Origin: Psychrobacter sp. APC 3426 | Lineage (GTDB): Bacteria > Pseudomonadota > Gammaproteobacteria > Pseudomonadales > Moraxellaceae | Assembly (NCBI RefSeq): GCF_030408035.1 | Contig: NZ_JASDCF010000001.1 | Location: 186,001-250,000 of the forward strand | Direction: 5' to 3' | DNA length: 64,000 nt | Program-made: the position numbers and the translations under genes | Shown: piece after piece, positions 30,161 to 42,620 of the stretch | Layout of the letters: every line of letters starts with the position of its first letter | Position numbering within the stretch: the first letter of the stretch is position 1 | Notes under the pieces: model-generated | The model's database searches: none | What the model saw: the letters and a program-made list of their open reading frames with translations, nothing else | Told to the model about the DNA's origin: nothing

Positions 30161-32509
30161 TCATACTTTCGTGACGCCTTTGCCATCATTATGAGGGTTA
30201 GAGACGGTATTCTCCAGCTCAACCTCGGTTTTGAATCGTGTCAATCTTAGTGCATTCATCAATACTGAAATGGAGCTGAGCGCCATAGCAGCAGCGGCAA
30301 TCATTGGGTTTAAAAAACCAAAAGCGGCAAGCGGAATACCAAGCGTGTTGTAAAGAAAAGCAAAGAATAAGTTTTGCTTGATATTTCGTAGCGTGGCATT
30401 CGCAATTTTTTGCGCGGCATCGATATGCATGAGCGACTCACCCATCAAGCGTGCAGAGGCGCTATGCTGAGCGACATCAGTGCCCTCAAACATCGCAAAG
30501 CTAGCATCGGCGGTCGCCATCGCTGGTGCGTCGTTAACACCATCACCTGCCATCGCAACTTTATGCCCAGCGGTTTGCAACACGGCAATTTGGCTTGCTT
30601 TGTCACGAGGGCTCATTTTACCGTAAGCTTGCTCAATACCCAGCTGCCCTGCCACATGGTCGACGACGGACTGCTTATCACCACTCATCAAAATGACATT
30701 GATACCAGCATCTTGTAGCGCGGTTATGGCTTGTGGCGTATCAGGCTTTAAGTCATCAGCAAGGGCAAAAGCACCTAACGGCTCATCATTAATACTAACC
30801 GCAACGGTACTAGCAATTTGCCATACTTTTGGCATAAACTTAGGCAAGGTTAAATTAGCAAACTCTGCGGTGCCGACTTTTACAAGACCCAGGCTTTCGA
30901 TATTTGCTTGGATACCAGCGCCTTTTACAACACTAATGTCAGTGACATTCATCAATGGTAATTGGCGCTCAGTAGCCGCATTAATCAATGCCGTGGCTAG
31001 TGGATGACTGGCATGGGCTTCAACGCTTGCGGCAATTTGTAAGACATCATCAACGGCAATGGACCTATCTACCATCACATTGTCTACGATAGTAGGCTTA
31101 CCAATGGTTAATGTGCCTGTCTTATCAAGCACAACAGTATCAATGTTGCCCGCAGCTTCAAGGCTTTGTGCATCTTTGAACCAAACGCCATGACGTGCGG
31201 CGACACCCATACCAGCCATGATAGCCGCTGGTGTTGCCAAACCAAGCGCACAGGGACAAGCAATGACTAGCACTGACACCGCATGCATCAATGCCGTACT
31301 AACGGCACCTGTCAACCACCATGTCAGACCAAAGGTGACAAGGGCTATAGCAACGACGACTGGGACAAAAATAGCTGTGACTCTATCAGCAAGACGCGCT
31401 AAATCAGCTTTTGAGCCTTGAGCGTCGCTGAGCGCTTGTACCATATCACCCAGCTTAGTGTCGCTACCCTTAGCACTGACACGATACAGTAGACTGCCGT
31501 TTTCGACGAGAGCGCCTGCGAGTAGCCCATCGCCCTCTTCTTTTTTAAGCGGTACTGACTCACCCGTTAAATGACTCTCGACACACCAACCACTGCCACC
31601 GATGACCATACCATCGGTTGCGACGCGGCTGCCCTGCTTAGCGCGTAAAATATCACCAACTTGCACATCTTGCAGTGCCACATTATGAAAGTCGCCATTC
31701 GGCTGCTGCTGCTCAACTTCATCAGGAGTCAATGACAATAGTAAATCAATACTATTAAGACTATGCTTTTTGGTGCGCTCTTCTAAATACTTACCCGTAC
31801 GAACAAAAGCAATGACCATCACCCCTGCTTCAAAATATACAGCAGGTCCGTGTCCACTGCCATGACTGCTTTGCAATAGACTGTTTAACGTGCCATCACC
31901 ATGAGTGAGCCATAGATACGTTGAATATGCCCAAATAGTCACCGTACCGATGACCACCAGTACGTCCATATTGGCAAGACCACCTTTGATGGACGCCCAA
32001 GCGCTTTTGTAAAAGGGTAACGCCAGCCCAAATTGCACAATCGTCGCTAGGATAAACTGAATCCAAACTGGCGGCATCCACGCCATACCTTGACCCACAA
32101 GCATACCCGCCATACCAACTAAAAACGGCACTAAGCAAATCCACAGTCCAATCAATCGCCATGGGTATTCGGTCGCTGTATCTTCATCCTTCTGTGCAAA
32201 CAAGCTGTCGCCTGCCTGCAAGTTTGCAACAAAACCCGTTTTATTTACCCATTCTGTGACCTGCTCGGGCGTCGTCTGCGTCGGATCATAATCTACATTG
32301 GCGGTCTCGCCAGCGAAGTTTACATTCACCTCATATATCGAAGGTTTTTTATTGAGCACCTTTTCGATGCGTGAGGCACAAGCCTGACATGTCATTCCAT
32401 CAATGGCCAGCTGCAGGTGTGCACGCTCCGGCGCGAGCGTCGTATTAGACTGTGTATCAGTCTCAACATCATAGGACTGGTCATTGGTAGTATGGGTAGA
32501 ATCATTCAT
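30161..32509 (-). CDS. copA: Copper(I)-exporting P-type ATPase
   Basis: A 782-residue P1B-1 ATPase that pumps cuprous ions out of the cytoplasm. One N-terminal HMA domain carries GMTCQACAS (Cys41, Cys44). Eight helices follow in the usual places, with the actuator TGES at 315-318, the transmembrane CPC at 418-420 and the phosphorylated DKTGT with Asp462. GDGVNDAP comes later, and the Cu+-specific YN...MALSS pattern is in the last two helices (FLYNTLGIP and MALSSISVLMNAL). The C-terminal tail is short and acidic. It lies downstream of the copZ-like and HMA-like genes, but a terminator separates them, so it probably has its own promoter. No CueR-type operator could be recognised. Confidence 0.96.
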   Translation of the reverse strand: MNDSTHTTNDQSYDVETDTQSNTTLAPERAHLQLAIDGMTCQACASRIEKVLNKKPSIYEVNVNFAGETANVDYDPTQTTPEQVTEWVNKTGFVANLQAGDSLFAQKDEDTATEYPWRLIGLWICLVPFLVGMAGMLVGQGMAWMPPVWIQFILATIVQFGLALPFYKSAWASIKGGLANMDVLVVIGTVTIWAYSTYLWLTHGDGTLNSLLQSSHGSGHGPAVYFEAGVMVIAFVRTGKYLEERTKKHSLNSIDLLLSLTPDEVEQQQPNGDFHNVALQDVQVGDILRAKQGSRVATDGMVIGGSGWCVESHLTGESVPLKKEEGDGLLAGALVENGSLLYRVSAKGSDTKLGDMVQALSDAQGSKADLARLADRVTAIFVPVVVAIALVTFGLTWWLTGAVSTALMHAVSVLVIACPCALGLATPAAIMAGMGVAARHGVWFKDAQSLEAAGNIDTVVLDKTGTLTIGKPTIVDNVMVDRSIAVDDVLQIAASVEAHASHPLATALINAATERQLPLMNVTDISVVKGAGIQANIESLGLVKVGTAEFANLTLPKFMPKVWQIASTVAVSINDEPLGAFALADDLKPDTPQAITALQDAGINVILMSGDKQSVVDHVAGQLGIEQAYGKMSPRDKASQIAVLQTAGHKVAMAGDGVNDAPAMATADASFAMFEGTDVAQHSASARLMGESLMHIDAAQKIANATLRNIKQNLFFAFLYNTLGIPLAAFGFLNPMIAAAAMALSSISVLMNALRLTRFKTEVELENTVSNPHNDGKGVTKV

Positions 32510-32862
32510 AAATAGAACTCGTCATTGCGTTATAGCGCGTTATAGCGTTTATAGATTTGTATGAGCAATAAAAATATAATGGGGTGGTAAATCCAAATGA
32601 AACAAGTAAGGTACTTTCACTTTTATCACATATTGAGTGATACTAAATAGTAGATGGTCACAACTGCGGCCTATTCAAGTCAGACACTGACTGCAGCTCA
32701 GTAACAATAAGCCAGCGTCGTCACAGAAGCAACCTTATAAGTATCATGACTGTCAGTTAAGAGCATGCGTAGAAAGGCATTTAAAAAAACGGTTAAGAGA
32801 GCCTTAAACATCCATGAAAAAACCAGCCATAACAGCTGGTTTACTTGCATAAATAACAAGGC
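32510..32862. other. Intergenic region between copZ-like gene and copA
   Basis: These 353 bases hold the copZ terminator (32815-32843) and then about 300 bases that should contain the copA promoter. I looked for a CueR-like dyad and found none that is convincing. Confidence 0.4.
32815..32843 (-). terminator. Terminator of the copZ-like gene
   Basis: AAACCAGC and GCTGGTTT form an 8-bp stem (loop CATAACA); on the minus strand six T follow. It lies 20 bases after the stop at 32863 and separates copZ from copA. Confidence 0.85.
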
Positions 32863-33087
32863 TTATGAGTTAGCAACGGTAGCATCGAAGCCTGCATCAT
32901 CGATAGCAGCAGCAATGACTTCTACACTGGTTTTACTATCATCAAAGGTGACTGTTGCTTGGTTGTCTGCAAGCTCAATACTGATATCATCTAATCCATC
33001 GATATCAGCGGTGGCATTATGAACACTTGCCACACAGCCGCCGCAAGTCATACCATCAATTTTAATAATACGGGTTTGGTTTGCCAT
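32863..33087 (-). CDS. copZ: Copper chaperone, single HMA domain (CopZ-like)
   Basis: A 74-residue heavy-metal-associated domain with the intact site GMTCGGCVASV (Cys16 and Cys19) after RIIKID, and the usual beta-alpha-beta pattern. CopZ-type proteins carry Cu(I) in the cytosol and hand it to CopA, encoded downstream. An excellent AAGGAG ribosome site lies 7 bases before the ATG. The body is acidic (many Asp), as in metal chaperones that dock on a basic CopA domain. It ends at its own terminator. Confidence 0.93.
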   Translation of the reverse strand: MANQTRIIKIDGMTCGGCVASVHNATADIDGLDDISIELADNQATVTFDDSKTSVEVIAAAIDDAGFDATVANS

Positions 33088-33319
33088 AAGAGGCTCCTTA
33101 TTTTTTATTACTGAATATTTTTTTAAGTAAATAAACTGCTTTTATAACCAGCCTCTTAAGACTGCTATCTTTTAGAATCTTATAAAAACACTATTCAACT
33201 AGGATAAGCCGTATCGCTGTGAACAACAAGACCGTTTGATTATCACTATATTAATAAAGGAAAAAACTTTTAGTAAAAAGATAAAATATATTCCTTCCTG
33301 AAGCACGCCCTAGCAGTAT

Positions 33320-33574
33320 CTAATCATGATGATTTGGATTTTGCGGGGCATCAATCGGAAACGGCTGGGTGACATAATCGACCATGCTAATCGCGGCAGT
33401 TAAGGCATGAATACTGGTATCGGTATCCTCGTAGCTGACGGTAGCAACATCGTTCTCAGGATCAAGCTCAATCGCAGTCACCCCTGTGATATTCTTAAGC
33501 GCGGTCATTACACTCTCTAGACCTTCAGCGTCATCGATGTTTTCGATACTGACTTGTGCAACTTGAATGGCCAT
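33320..33574 (-). CDS. HMA-like small protein lacking the metal-binding cysteines
   Basis: An 84-residue protein whose secondary-structure pattern (QVSIENI ... LESVMTALKNITGVTAIELDPENDVATVSYEDTDTSIHALTAAI) follows the ferredoxin-like HMA fold. It has no cysteine at all: IENIDDAEG stands where GMTCxxC should be. The last five residues are NHHD-rich (NPNHHD), a possible metal-binding tail. A good ribosome site (AGAGGG) precedes the ATG. It starts 27 bases after kdsA ends, so it may be co-transcribed with kdsA, and copZ follows after 232 bases. The fold assignment is inferred from pattern; function unknown. Confidence 0.72.
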   Translation of the reverse strand: MAIQVAQVSIENIDDAEGLESVMTALKNITGVTAIELDPENDVATVSYEDTDTSIHALTAAISMVDYVTQPFPIDAPQNPNHHD

Positions 33575-33601
33575 TATCTTACCCTCTTATCGTTTACCAC
33601 A

Positions 33602-34510
<909 letters not shown>

Positions 34511-34651
34511 TTATCTTTATCAGTATTTCATTGTTATTTATATCACTGTCCTACATTGTAACCGATAGACCGATTAAAAAAAGTATCTAAGCGTAATTGG
34601 ACACAATCAATCGTTTCAGCTAAGGATTTTTATATAGTTGCTCTCTTAAAA

Positions 34652-34687
34652 AGCAAAAAAAGACCAATCCGAAGATCAGTCTTTCTA
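34652..34687 (-). terminator. Terminator downstream of pyrG
   Basis: A hairpin AGAC-CA-ATC-CGAA-GAT-CA-GTCT with a small internal loop; on the minus strand it is followed by a run of T (A-run 34655-34661). It lies about 50 bases after the pyrG stop and upstream of kdsA. Confidence 0.65.
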
Positions 34688-34733
34688 TAGCCATTACTCT
34701 ATCGTGAACTAACTGTAATTCGTACAATAACCG

Positions 34734-36461
<1,728 letters not shown>

Positions 36462-36507
36462 TCAGTGCTTATCATCAACATTTTTTTATCATTAAACTCA
36501 TACAACA

Positions 36508-36538
36508 AAAAAACTCACCCCGAAGGATGAGTTTTTTA
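36508..36538 (-). terminator. Terminator of the porin gene
   Basis: ACTCACCC-CGAA-GGATGAGT (one G-U) is flanked by an A-run and a T-run, 20 bases after the porin stop. On the plus strand it is also a good terminator. Confidence 0.88.
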
Positions 36539-36558
36539 TTCAGATTCTAATGGTTAGA

Positions 36559-37602
36559 TTAGAATAAGTATTCTAGACCACCACCGATAGCTAGTACGTC
36601 AGCATCAGCATTGCCAATATCAGCTGAGTTATTACCAGCATAAGCGTGCACAATCATATTGTCTTGATAGTAGTATTTACCACCAACAACAATTTGATCT
36701 GAGTCAAAGTTCTCAATGCCGTCCAAGTTATCAGTTTTATTATACTGAACATATACAGTTGCTGGGCGAGCAAAGTTAGATAGACCCAAAGCACCACTAA
36801 CTACTAGACCTTTTTCTTTCTTAGTAGAGCGATCATAGTCAAAATCAGCTACTTGATATAGTGCACCTAAAGTAACAGGAGCTGCCATGTATTTGCCCAA
36901 ATCTACAGTCGCTGTACCACGGATGATGTCACCAGCAATGTTTTGGTCTTTGTCATAAGCAACACCAGCGGTGAAGCCAGTACCTTGGTCAAACATTAAT
37001 GCAGCACCAAAGCCACTATCGCGATCTTTGCTTGATTCAACAAAGCTTTCGTCAGCACTGTACATTAGAGAAAGCTGTAATGGAAGACCGTTATACTTTG
37101 GAGCCATCCAAATAACTGAGCTATTGATACGGCCACTATCAGCCATATTTAGGCCACCATAGTTTTCGTCTTCTTCAAGCTTGTTACCACCTAGGTTATC
37201 CCAATAACCATCGTTTACGACAACGTTGTTAATTTTGTCTAAAGTAGACTGGTTTTTACCAGCACGGAACTCACCGAACTGCTTGTTTACAACACCAAGA
37301 TACGTATCACGGTTGCTAAAACCATCGCTGTCGCCATCGACACGCGTGCCATACTCTAACTGATAAATAACATCAGTATTAGCAGTCATGGCTTCAGAGC
37401 CTCTTAGACCAATACGTGAAGAGTTTGAGTTAATCTGTACTGAGTCAGAATCTCTGTCTGCACGAGGGTCACCATTTGGGTAGTCAATTTCAGCATTGAC
37501 ATAATCGGCAGTTACGAACGCTTTACCATATACGGTAGGAGCGGCATTGGCTGCAGAAACAGATAGAGCAGCAACGGCTGTAGCTAAAAGTAGTTTTTTC
37601 AT
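36559..37602 (-). CDS. Gram-negative general porin
   Basis: A 347-residue outer-membrane porin of the Neisseria/Burkholderia/Acinetobacter-type family. The signal peptide is KKLLLATAVAALSVSAANA, with cleavage before APTVYGKAF. Later strands show RIGLRGSEAMTANTDVIYQLEYGT and FAGKN-like FRAGKNQSTLDKI, and the last residues AIGGGLEYLF end in Phe as needed for BAM insertion. The ATG at 37602 is chosen because GGAG lies 8 bases upstream and the signal peptide begins there; the frame is open further up. It has its own promoter region (575 bases) and terminator. Confidence 0.92.
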   Translation of the reverse strand: MKKLLLATAVAALSVSAANAAPTVYGKAFVTADYVNAEIDYPNGDPRADRDSDSVQINSNSSRIGLRGSEAMTANTDVIYQLEYGTRVDGDSDGFSNRDTYLGVVNKQFGEFRAGKNQSTLDKINNVVVNDGYWDNLGGNKLEEDENYGGLNMADSGRINSSVIWMAPKYNGLPLQLSLMYSADESFVESSKDRDSGFGAALMFDQGTGFTAGVAYDKDQNIAGDIIRGTATVDLGKYMAAPVTLGALYQVADFDYDRSTKKEKGLVVSGALGLSNFARPATVYVQYNKTDNLDGIENFDSDQIVVGGKYYYQDNMIVHAYAGNNSADIGNADADVLAIGGGLEYLF

Positions 37603-38177
37603 GGGGTATCTCCACTTTACAATTGTAGTAATGAGCAAGCTATTATTAGCTGGCGCCCATATTGGTATCGTCACAAATCCTCAAAGATATAATGTGTAAC
37701 TGGCTACCGAGATTAGTCAGAAACAAGTGTGGCGAAGTTTTATTACAGTAAGATGAAAAAACCATGACTTACATAACCAGCATCAAAAAAGTAACTGCCA
37801 TGTAAACGTTGGTCTTTATCCTTCTGCTGCGTAACATCCGTTACCAAACTCATACTTCGAGTACAAGCATAACAACTTTGACATAATTTGCAACATATTT
37901 TTTACGTCTCTAATGACAAAAAATCTTCAAAGCCATGTCCACTATGAGGTTTAACCTATATTTAATTAGGGACAAAAAAACACCACTACTCGTCATGGAC
38001 GAATAGAGGTGTTATTGAGAAATATCAGTAATAAGAATATTAACTATATTTAATATGCTTATTAAAAACAAAACGTTAGCAGGCTACTTATACCTAGATA
38101 AATAGCCTTAAAGCAAAGCCCGTTAATAATAACTAACGCTAGTTATATTACTTAATCAAGCATATGGGCTAATTGGT
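37603..38177. other. Intergenic region between porin and glcB
   Basis: These 575 bases carry the porin promoter and leader and the glcB terminator (37974-38013). No gene is recognised. The 5' leader of the porin is long enough to be a target of regulatory RNAs, but nothing specific is seen. Confidence 0.45.
37974..38013 (-). terminator. Terminator downstream of glcB
   Basis: AACACC-A-CTA-C-TCGTC-ATG-GACGA-A-TAG-A-GGTGTT is a stem with two single-base bulge pairs; on the minus strand seven T follow. It lies about 165 bases after the glcB stop. Confidence 0.75.
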
Positions 38178-40376
38178 TTAGCAGTTGGCTTTTAGATCAA
38201 GGCGTGCTTGATGGAGCAATGGCTCAGTATAACCACTAGGCTGCTCGCGTCCTTTAAATACGAGGTCACAGGCGGCTTTGAACGCGTAAGACTGATCAAA
38301 GTTGTTTGCCATTGGCTGATAGCCGTTATCACCAGCGTTTTGCTCATCAACGACTTTTGCCATACGTTTCATGGTGTCCATCACTTGTTGCTCGCTGACC
38401 ACATCATGATGCAACCAGTTGGCAATATGCTGACTTGAGATACGTAAGGTCGCACGGTCTTCCATTAGACCGACATCATTGATATCAGGCACTTTAGAAC
38501 AACCAACGCCTTGGTTCACCCAGCGTACGACGTAACCTAAGATGCCCTGAGCGTTATTGTCTAGCTCTTGCTGCTTCTCTTCGTCTGTCCAGTTGGTGTC
38601 TTTCGCCAATGGAATGGTCAAGATATCATCTAAGCTGGCACGCTCGCGTGATTTTAGGCTGTCCTGTACGTCAGCGACGTTAACTTGATGGTAGTGCATG
38701 CTGTGCAAGGTTGCGCCAGTTGGTGATGGAACCCACGCTGTGCTAGCACCAGACTTAGGATGAGCCGCTTTAGTATCCATCATCTCTTTCATCTCATCAG
38801 GCTTCGCCCACATGCCTTTACCAATCTGAGCCACACCCTGCAGGCCAGTCTCTAGACCGATATCCACGTTCCACTGCTCATAAGCTGGCTGCCATGCTTG
38901 TGACTTCATGTCACCTTTAGGGACAAATGGGCCTGCATTCATGCTGGTATGCATCTCATCACCCGTACGGTCTAAGAAACCCGTATTGATGAAGATAACA
39001 CGCTCTTTTGCTTGGCGAATGGCTTCTTTTAGGTTGACCGTCATGCGACGCTCTTCGTCCATGATACCGATTTTTAGGGTGTTGCGCTCTAGACCCAATA
39101 GGTCTTCTGAGGCGTTAAACAAGTCATTGGCCATTTTGACTTCTTCAGGGCCATGCATTTTTGGCTTAACAATATACATCGAGCCTTTGCGTGAGTTCGA
39201 TAGCCCAGTTTTACCTTTCAAATCATTTAGCGTCAATAGCGGGGTGATCAAACCATCCATTAGACCTTCAAAGATTTGTTCTTGACCATTACCCAAATCA
39301 ACCAAGATGGCTGGGTTTTGCATCAAGTGACCAACGTTACGAATTAACAGGAGTGAACGACCTGGCAAGATAAGCGTGCCACCGTCAGGCTTGGTGTATT
39401 CGCGGTCTGGGTTTTGCTTACGAGTGCGAGTTTTGCCACCTTTTTCGAAGGTTTCTTGCAAGTCGCCATTCATCAGACCTAACCAGTTACGATACACTTC
39501 TACTTTTTCTTCTGCATCGACAGCAGCGATTGAGTCTTCGCAATCTTGAATCGCCGTAATCGCTGACTCTAACAGCACATCTTTGATGTTTGCTGGGTCA
39601 TCTTTACCCACTGGATGACTGCCATCAATTTGAATCTCAGCATGCAAACCATTGTTTTTGAGCAAAATACCAGTAGGTTGCTCTGCTTCACCGACAAACC
39701 CAACAAACTTCGTGGCGTCTTTTAGCTCAGTGCTACCGTCACCTTGGACGATTTCAAGCTTACCATCAACAACCTTGAAGCCTGTCGCATCAGTATATGA
39801 GCCTGATGCCAATGCAAAGTGTTCGTCTAGAAATGCTTTGGCGTAAGCGACAACAGCAGCACCGCGCGTTGGGTTATAACCGCCTGTTGCTTCTTGACCG
39901 TTTTCGTCACTGATGACGTCAGTACCATATAATGCATCGTATAAACTGCCCCAACGCGCGTTGGTCGCGTTCAGTGCATAGCGAGCATTACGTACTGGTA
40001 CAACCAGCTGCGGGCCTGCAATATGAGCAATCTCGTCATCGACGTTTTGCGTGCTTACGGTAAAGTCATCGCCTTCTGGTAACAGATAGCCGATCTCTTT
40101 TAAGAATGCTTTATAAGTAGGATAGTCAATGTCACCGTCTTTGGCAGGATTGTCCAGGTGCCACTGATCAATCTGCGCTTGAATTTTGTCACGAGTCGCA
40201 AGCAGCGCTTTGTTACGCGGGGTGAACTCTTTAATGACTTTTTCAAAACCTGACCAATAACTGTCTGAATCAACACCGACTTTCGGCAGCACTTCGTTTT
40301 CAATAAAGTCATACAACTGCTGGTCAATGGCAAGGATGCCTTTTTGAATACGATTGGCGTTAGAAGACTGGCTCAT
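38178..40376 (-). CDS. glcB: Malate synthase G
   Basis: Condenses glyoxylate with acetyl-CoA to malate, the second step of the glyoxylate shunt. The 732-residue length is that of the G form (about 723). Visible are [59 protein letters not shown] with the catalytic Arg region, and [21 protein letters not shown] Cys is present near [12 protein letters not shown]. Its partner aceA is elsewhere in the window. The 794 bases upstream contain no gene. Confidence 0.97.
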   Translation of the reverse strand: MSQSSNANRIQKGILAIDQQLYDFIENEVLPKVGVDSDSYWSGFEKVIKEFTPRNKALLATRDKIQAQIDQWHLDNPAKDGDIDYPTYKAFLKEIGYLLPEGDDFTVSTQNVDDEIAHIAGPQLVVPVRNARYALNATNARWGSLYDALYGTDVISDENGQEATGGYNPTRGAAVVAYAKAFLDEHFALASGSYTDATGFKVVDGKLEIVQGDGSTELKDATKFVGFVGEAEQPTGILLKNNGLHAEIQIDGSHPVGKDDPANIKDVLLESAITAIQDCEDSIAAVDAEEKVEVYRNWLGLMNGDLQETFEKGGKTRTRKQNPDREYTKPDGGTLILPGRSLLLIRNVGHLMQNPAILVDLGNGQEQIFEGLMDGLITPLLTLNDLKGKTGLSNSRKGSMYIVKPKMHGPEEVKMANDLFNASEDLLGLERNTLKIGIMDEERRMTVNLKEAIRQAKERVIFINTGFLDRTGDEMHTSMNAGPFVPKGDMKSQAWQPAYEQWNVDIGLETGLQGVAQIGKGMWAKPDEMKEMMDTKAAHPKSGASTAWVPSPTGATLHSMHYHQVNVADVQDSLKSRERASLDDILTIPLAKDTNWTDEEKQQELDNNAQGILGYVVRWVNQGVGCSKVPDINDVGLMEDRATLRISSQHIANWLHHDVVSEQQVMDTMKRMAKVVDEQNAGDNGYQPMANNFDQSYAFKAACDLVFKGREQPSGYTEPLLHQARLDLKANC

Positions 40377-41170
40377 GTTGTTATCCTTATCTGTTCGTGA
40401 GGTGTGTTAATGCTGGGGTACTGCAGTAACGCGTTAAAGCACTTGCTTTTAGCGCGTTTTCTCTTGAAGCGTTTATCTCAAACCCGCAGGAGATAATTAG
40501 TAAAAATAATAATGTGCAATATTGGCTATTAGTGGACAGCTGGCTATATAGTGATGCTTATATAATGGCCGTTATAAAATAATCAAAAACCAACCGCTAT
40601 AAAACTATTTACTATACTTTGCTATATATAGTCACTCTATGGCATCAGCGCTTATGTTATCGACTACTATTAAAAGATCGCATTTTTAGACCTTGAGCCT
40701 TAACACTAAGTTGATACCCTATAGGCAGTTGATATAATGCTTGTTATTCACCACTGAGTAACTATCCTTTAAGTAGCAGCGTTTAAGTACCAGCGCTGAA
40801 GCACTACCTAATTAAATGCGATTCAGATAAGTGCTGCTTACTCAAAATATCATCTGCTTAAACAAATTTTGGTGAGTTGCCATCCAATTGATGGATTATC
40901 AATAGTAAGACAAAATGCCTGAAAAGCAAAATATCATCCTACTATCAAATAATAAAATAAACAAGGAAACGCCATTCACCAAGTAAATACTGGGGTTGTA
41001 TAATAATGATACCCTATAAGGCATCAACCCTAGCGACGGTAATCACCGCTCTAGACTCTGGTAGCAATAGACAAAGTATAAACTGTAAGTAATCATTACA
41101 TCTGTGAGTTATGCTTAACCGTTATCTATTTAATTTTTATGTTTGATTAAGACTTGTCGAATATTCGACT
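40377..41170. other. Long gene-free region between glcB and miaE
   Basis: These 794 bases separate the divergent glcB and miaE genes. They are AT-rich, with a weakly repetitive stretch around 40765-40850. No ORF over 50 codons with family look, no RNA gene and no strong hairpin is seen. A perfect 12-bp palindrome (41157-41168) sits at the right edge. Confidence 0.45.
41157..41168. promoter_or_regulatory. 12-bp palindrome immediately before miaE
   Basis: TCGAATATTCGA is perfectly self-complementary and ends three bases before the miaE ATG, in the place where a ribosome site would be; no good ribosome site is present. It could be an operator or chance. See findings. Confidence 0.35.
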
Positions 41171-41908
41171 ATGGCAGAGACTATGAATGAAGAAAGTATG
41201 AACAAAAAAGGTATGAATAAAGAGATCGTGAATAAGGAGAACGTGCAGGCAAACCTTATAGAAGAAGACAGTGTCGATATCGCACAGCTGCGAACCCCTA
41301 TTAAAGTAGACCTCTCAGCTGTCTATGATTTTTTGGGTGCCAGAACCACGCAAGAATGGGTCGAGGCTGCCATTGCTAACTTGCCATTGATCATTCAAGA
41401 CCATGCTAATTGTGAAAAAAAGGCAGCTGGCACAGCAATGAATCTACTATTCCGCTACGAATTTTCTTACGACTTACAGCGTAAGTTGGCGCAATTGATA
41501 CGTGAGGAGATGCTGCACTATGAGCAAGTGCTGGGCATCATGCATGAGCGTGGTCAGGAATGGGAGTATCTGAGTGCAGGACGCTATGCCAAAGGCATGT
41601 TAAAACATAAACGCACTTACGAGCCAGCCGCGATGGTTGATGTATTAATCATTGGGGCATTTATCGAAGCACGCTCTTGTGAACGTTTTGCTGCACTCGC
41701 TGAAGTTATCGATGATGAGCGTTTGGCAAAGTACTACCGTTATCTACTAAAGTCAGAGAGCCGTCATTTTGAGGATTATCTGGCACTGGCTCAATCACTA
41801 TCTGAGGATAATATTGATGAGCGAGTGGCATTCTTCAAAGCAGTGGAAGCCGAATTGATAGCTAGTCCAGATACTGAACTGCGTTTTCATAGTGGCGCAC
41901 CTGCATAG
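41171..41908 (+). CDS. miaE: tRNA-(ms2io6A)-hydroxylase
   Basis: Di-iron monooxygenase that hydroxylates the isopentenyl group of the modified adenosine at tRNA position 37. Carboxylate/histidine ligand segments are visible: DHANCEKKAAGTA, REEMLHYEQVL, ARSCERFAALAEV and ESRHFEDYLALA. The total is 245 residues versus about 200 to 270 in the family. The first 35 residues are unusual: a repetitive MNxE/MNKx series with ATG codons at residues 1, 5, 10 and 15, so the true start is uncertain. A purine-rich stretch (AATAAGGAGAAC) lies inside it. Confidence 0.9.
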   Translation: MAETMNEESMNKKGMNKEIVNKENVQANLIEEDSVDIAQLRTPIKVDLSAVYDFLGARTTQEWVEAAIANLPLIIQDHANCEKKAAGTAMNLLFRYEFSYDLQRKLAQLIREEMLHYEQVLGIMHERGQEWEYLSAGRYAKGMLKHKRTYEPAAMVDVLIIGAFIEARSCERFAALAEVIDDERLAKYYRYLLKSESRHFEDYLALAQSLSEDNIDERVAFFKAVEAELIASPDTELRFHSGAPA

Positions 41909-42251
41909 AACGACAGCGGCAAGCTCTACTAGTTAGTAGTATAGTTAGTGAAAAGTAATATCGATACATTACGCGCTGCTGATATCATTTTTTCTTGCTT
42001 GCTATGCCTGCGCAGACAGAGGTTACAAAAAATTGATATCAGCCATACCGTAGCGTTTTTAGGGTATTCTGACTATAGCTAATCGCAGCTAGAATTTGAT
42101 GCAATAAAAAACAGAAAAGGTAGGTTCGCTAATAGGGTCAAATACCCTCATCAGCGAACCTACCTGTCTTGTTTATGACCATATATAAAGGCTAACATCA
42201 GCCTAAAATGGATGTCTAGCTTAGATACCATCTATTAACGACCATCGTTAG
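41909..42251. other. Intergenic region between miaE and the small acidic ORFs
   Basis: These 343 bases separate converging genes. The only clear element is the long nested hairpin at 42115-42165. Confidence 0.5.
42115..42165 (-). terminator. Long nested hairpin, terminator of the small acidic ORF cluster
   Basis: AGGTAGGTTCGCT (42118-42130) pairs perfectly with AGCGAACCTACCT (42153-42165), and inside it AGGGT pairs with ACCCT. On the minus strand the stem is followed by TTTTCTGTTTTTT. It lies about 85 bases after the stop at 42252. Confidence 0.75.
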
Positions 42252-42455
42252 TTATTTATCATCTTCCATCAATGGGCTATCGTACTGTTTATTATGCTTA
42301 GCAATATTGTGCGGATCATGATCCTCAGTGGCTCTTTCTGCAGCGGCTGGGTTCACTTTCTGTAACGCATCATCAGGGACGATACCATTGTTGTCATCTG
42401 CATCCTTTAGCTCATGGCCATTATCTATATTATGATTATCTTTTGGCATGGTCAT
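42252..42455 (-). CDS. Small acidic hydrophilic protein (cluster member 4)
   Basis: A 67-residue protein with 16 acidic residues, 8 Asn and 5 His, no Cys, Trp or Phe, and no hydrophobic segment. It is most likely intrinsically disordered and cytoplasmic. AAGGA lies 9 bases before the ATG (42455); an in-frame ATG two codons later is an alternative. Segments are ELKDADDNNGIVPDD and HNKQYDSPLMEDDK. I do not recognise a family. It is the last of four similar small ORFs on the minus strand and ends before a strong hairpin. Confidence 0.65.
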   Translation of the reverse strand: MTMPKDNHNIDNGHELKDADDNNGIVPDDALQKVNPAAAERATEDHDPHNIAKHNKQYDSPLMEDDK

Positions 42456-42620
42456 CGTTTATCATCCTTATCTTGTTATCCATTTGATGTGACGCGCCTT
42501 AGCGACGCTTGGCTTACTAGCAACCCATAATATCAGTCCACACTATCAATGTTTTCTGTCAAACATATACTGGCGATGTGCGTAAACATCTACTTACTAC
42601 CAACGCTTATCCAATGTGAC

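Noticed and set aside
32510..32814. CueR-type copper operator before copA
   Set aside because: No dyad resembling the CueR consensus could be found by eye; the actual regulator remains unknown.
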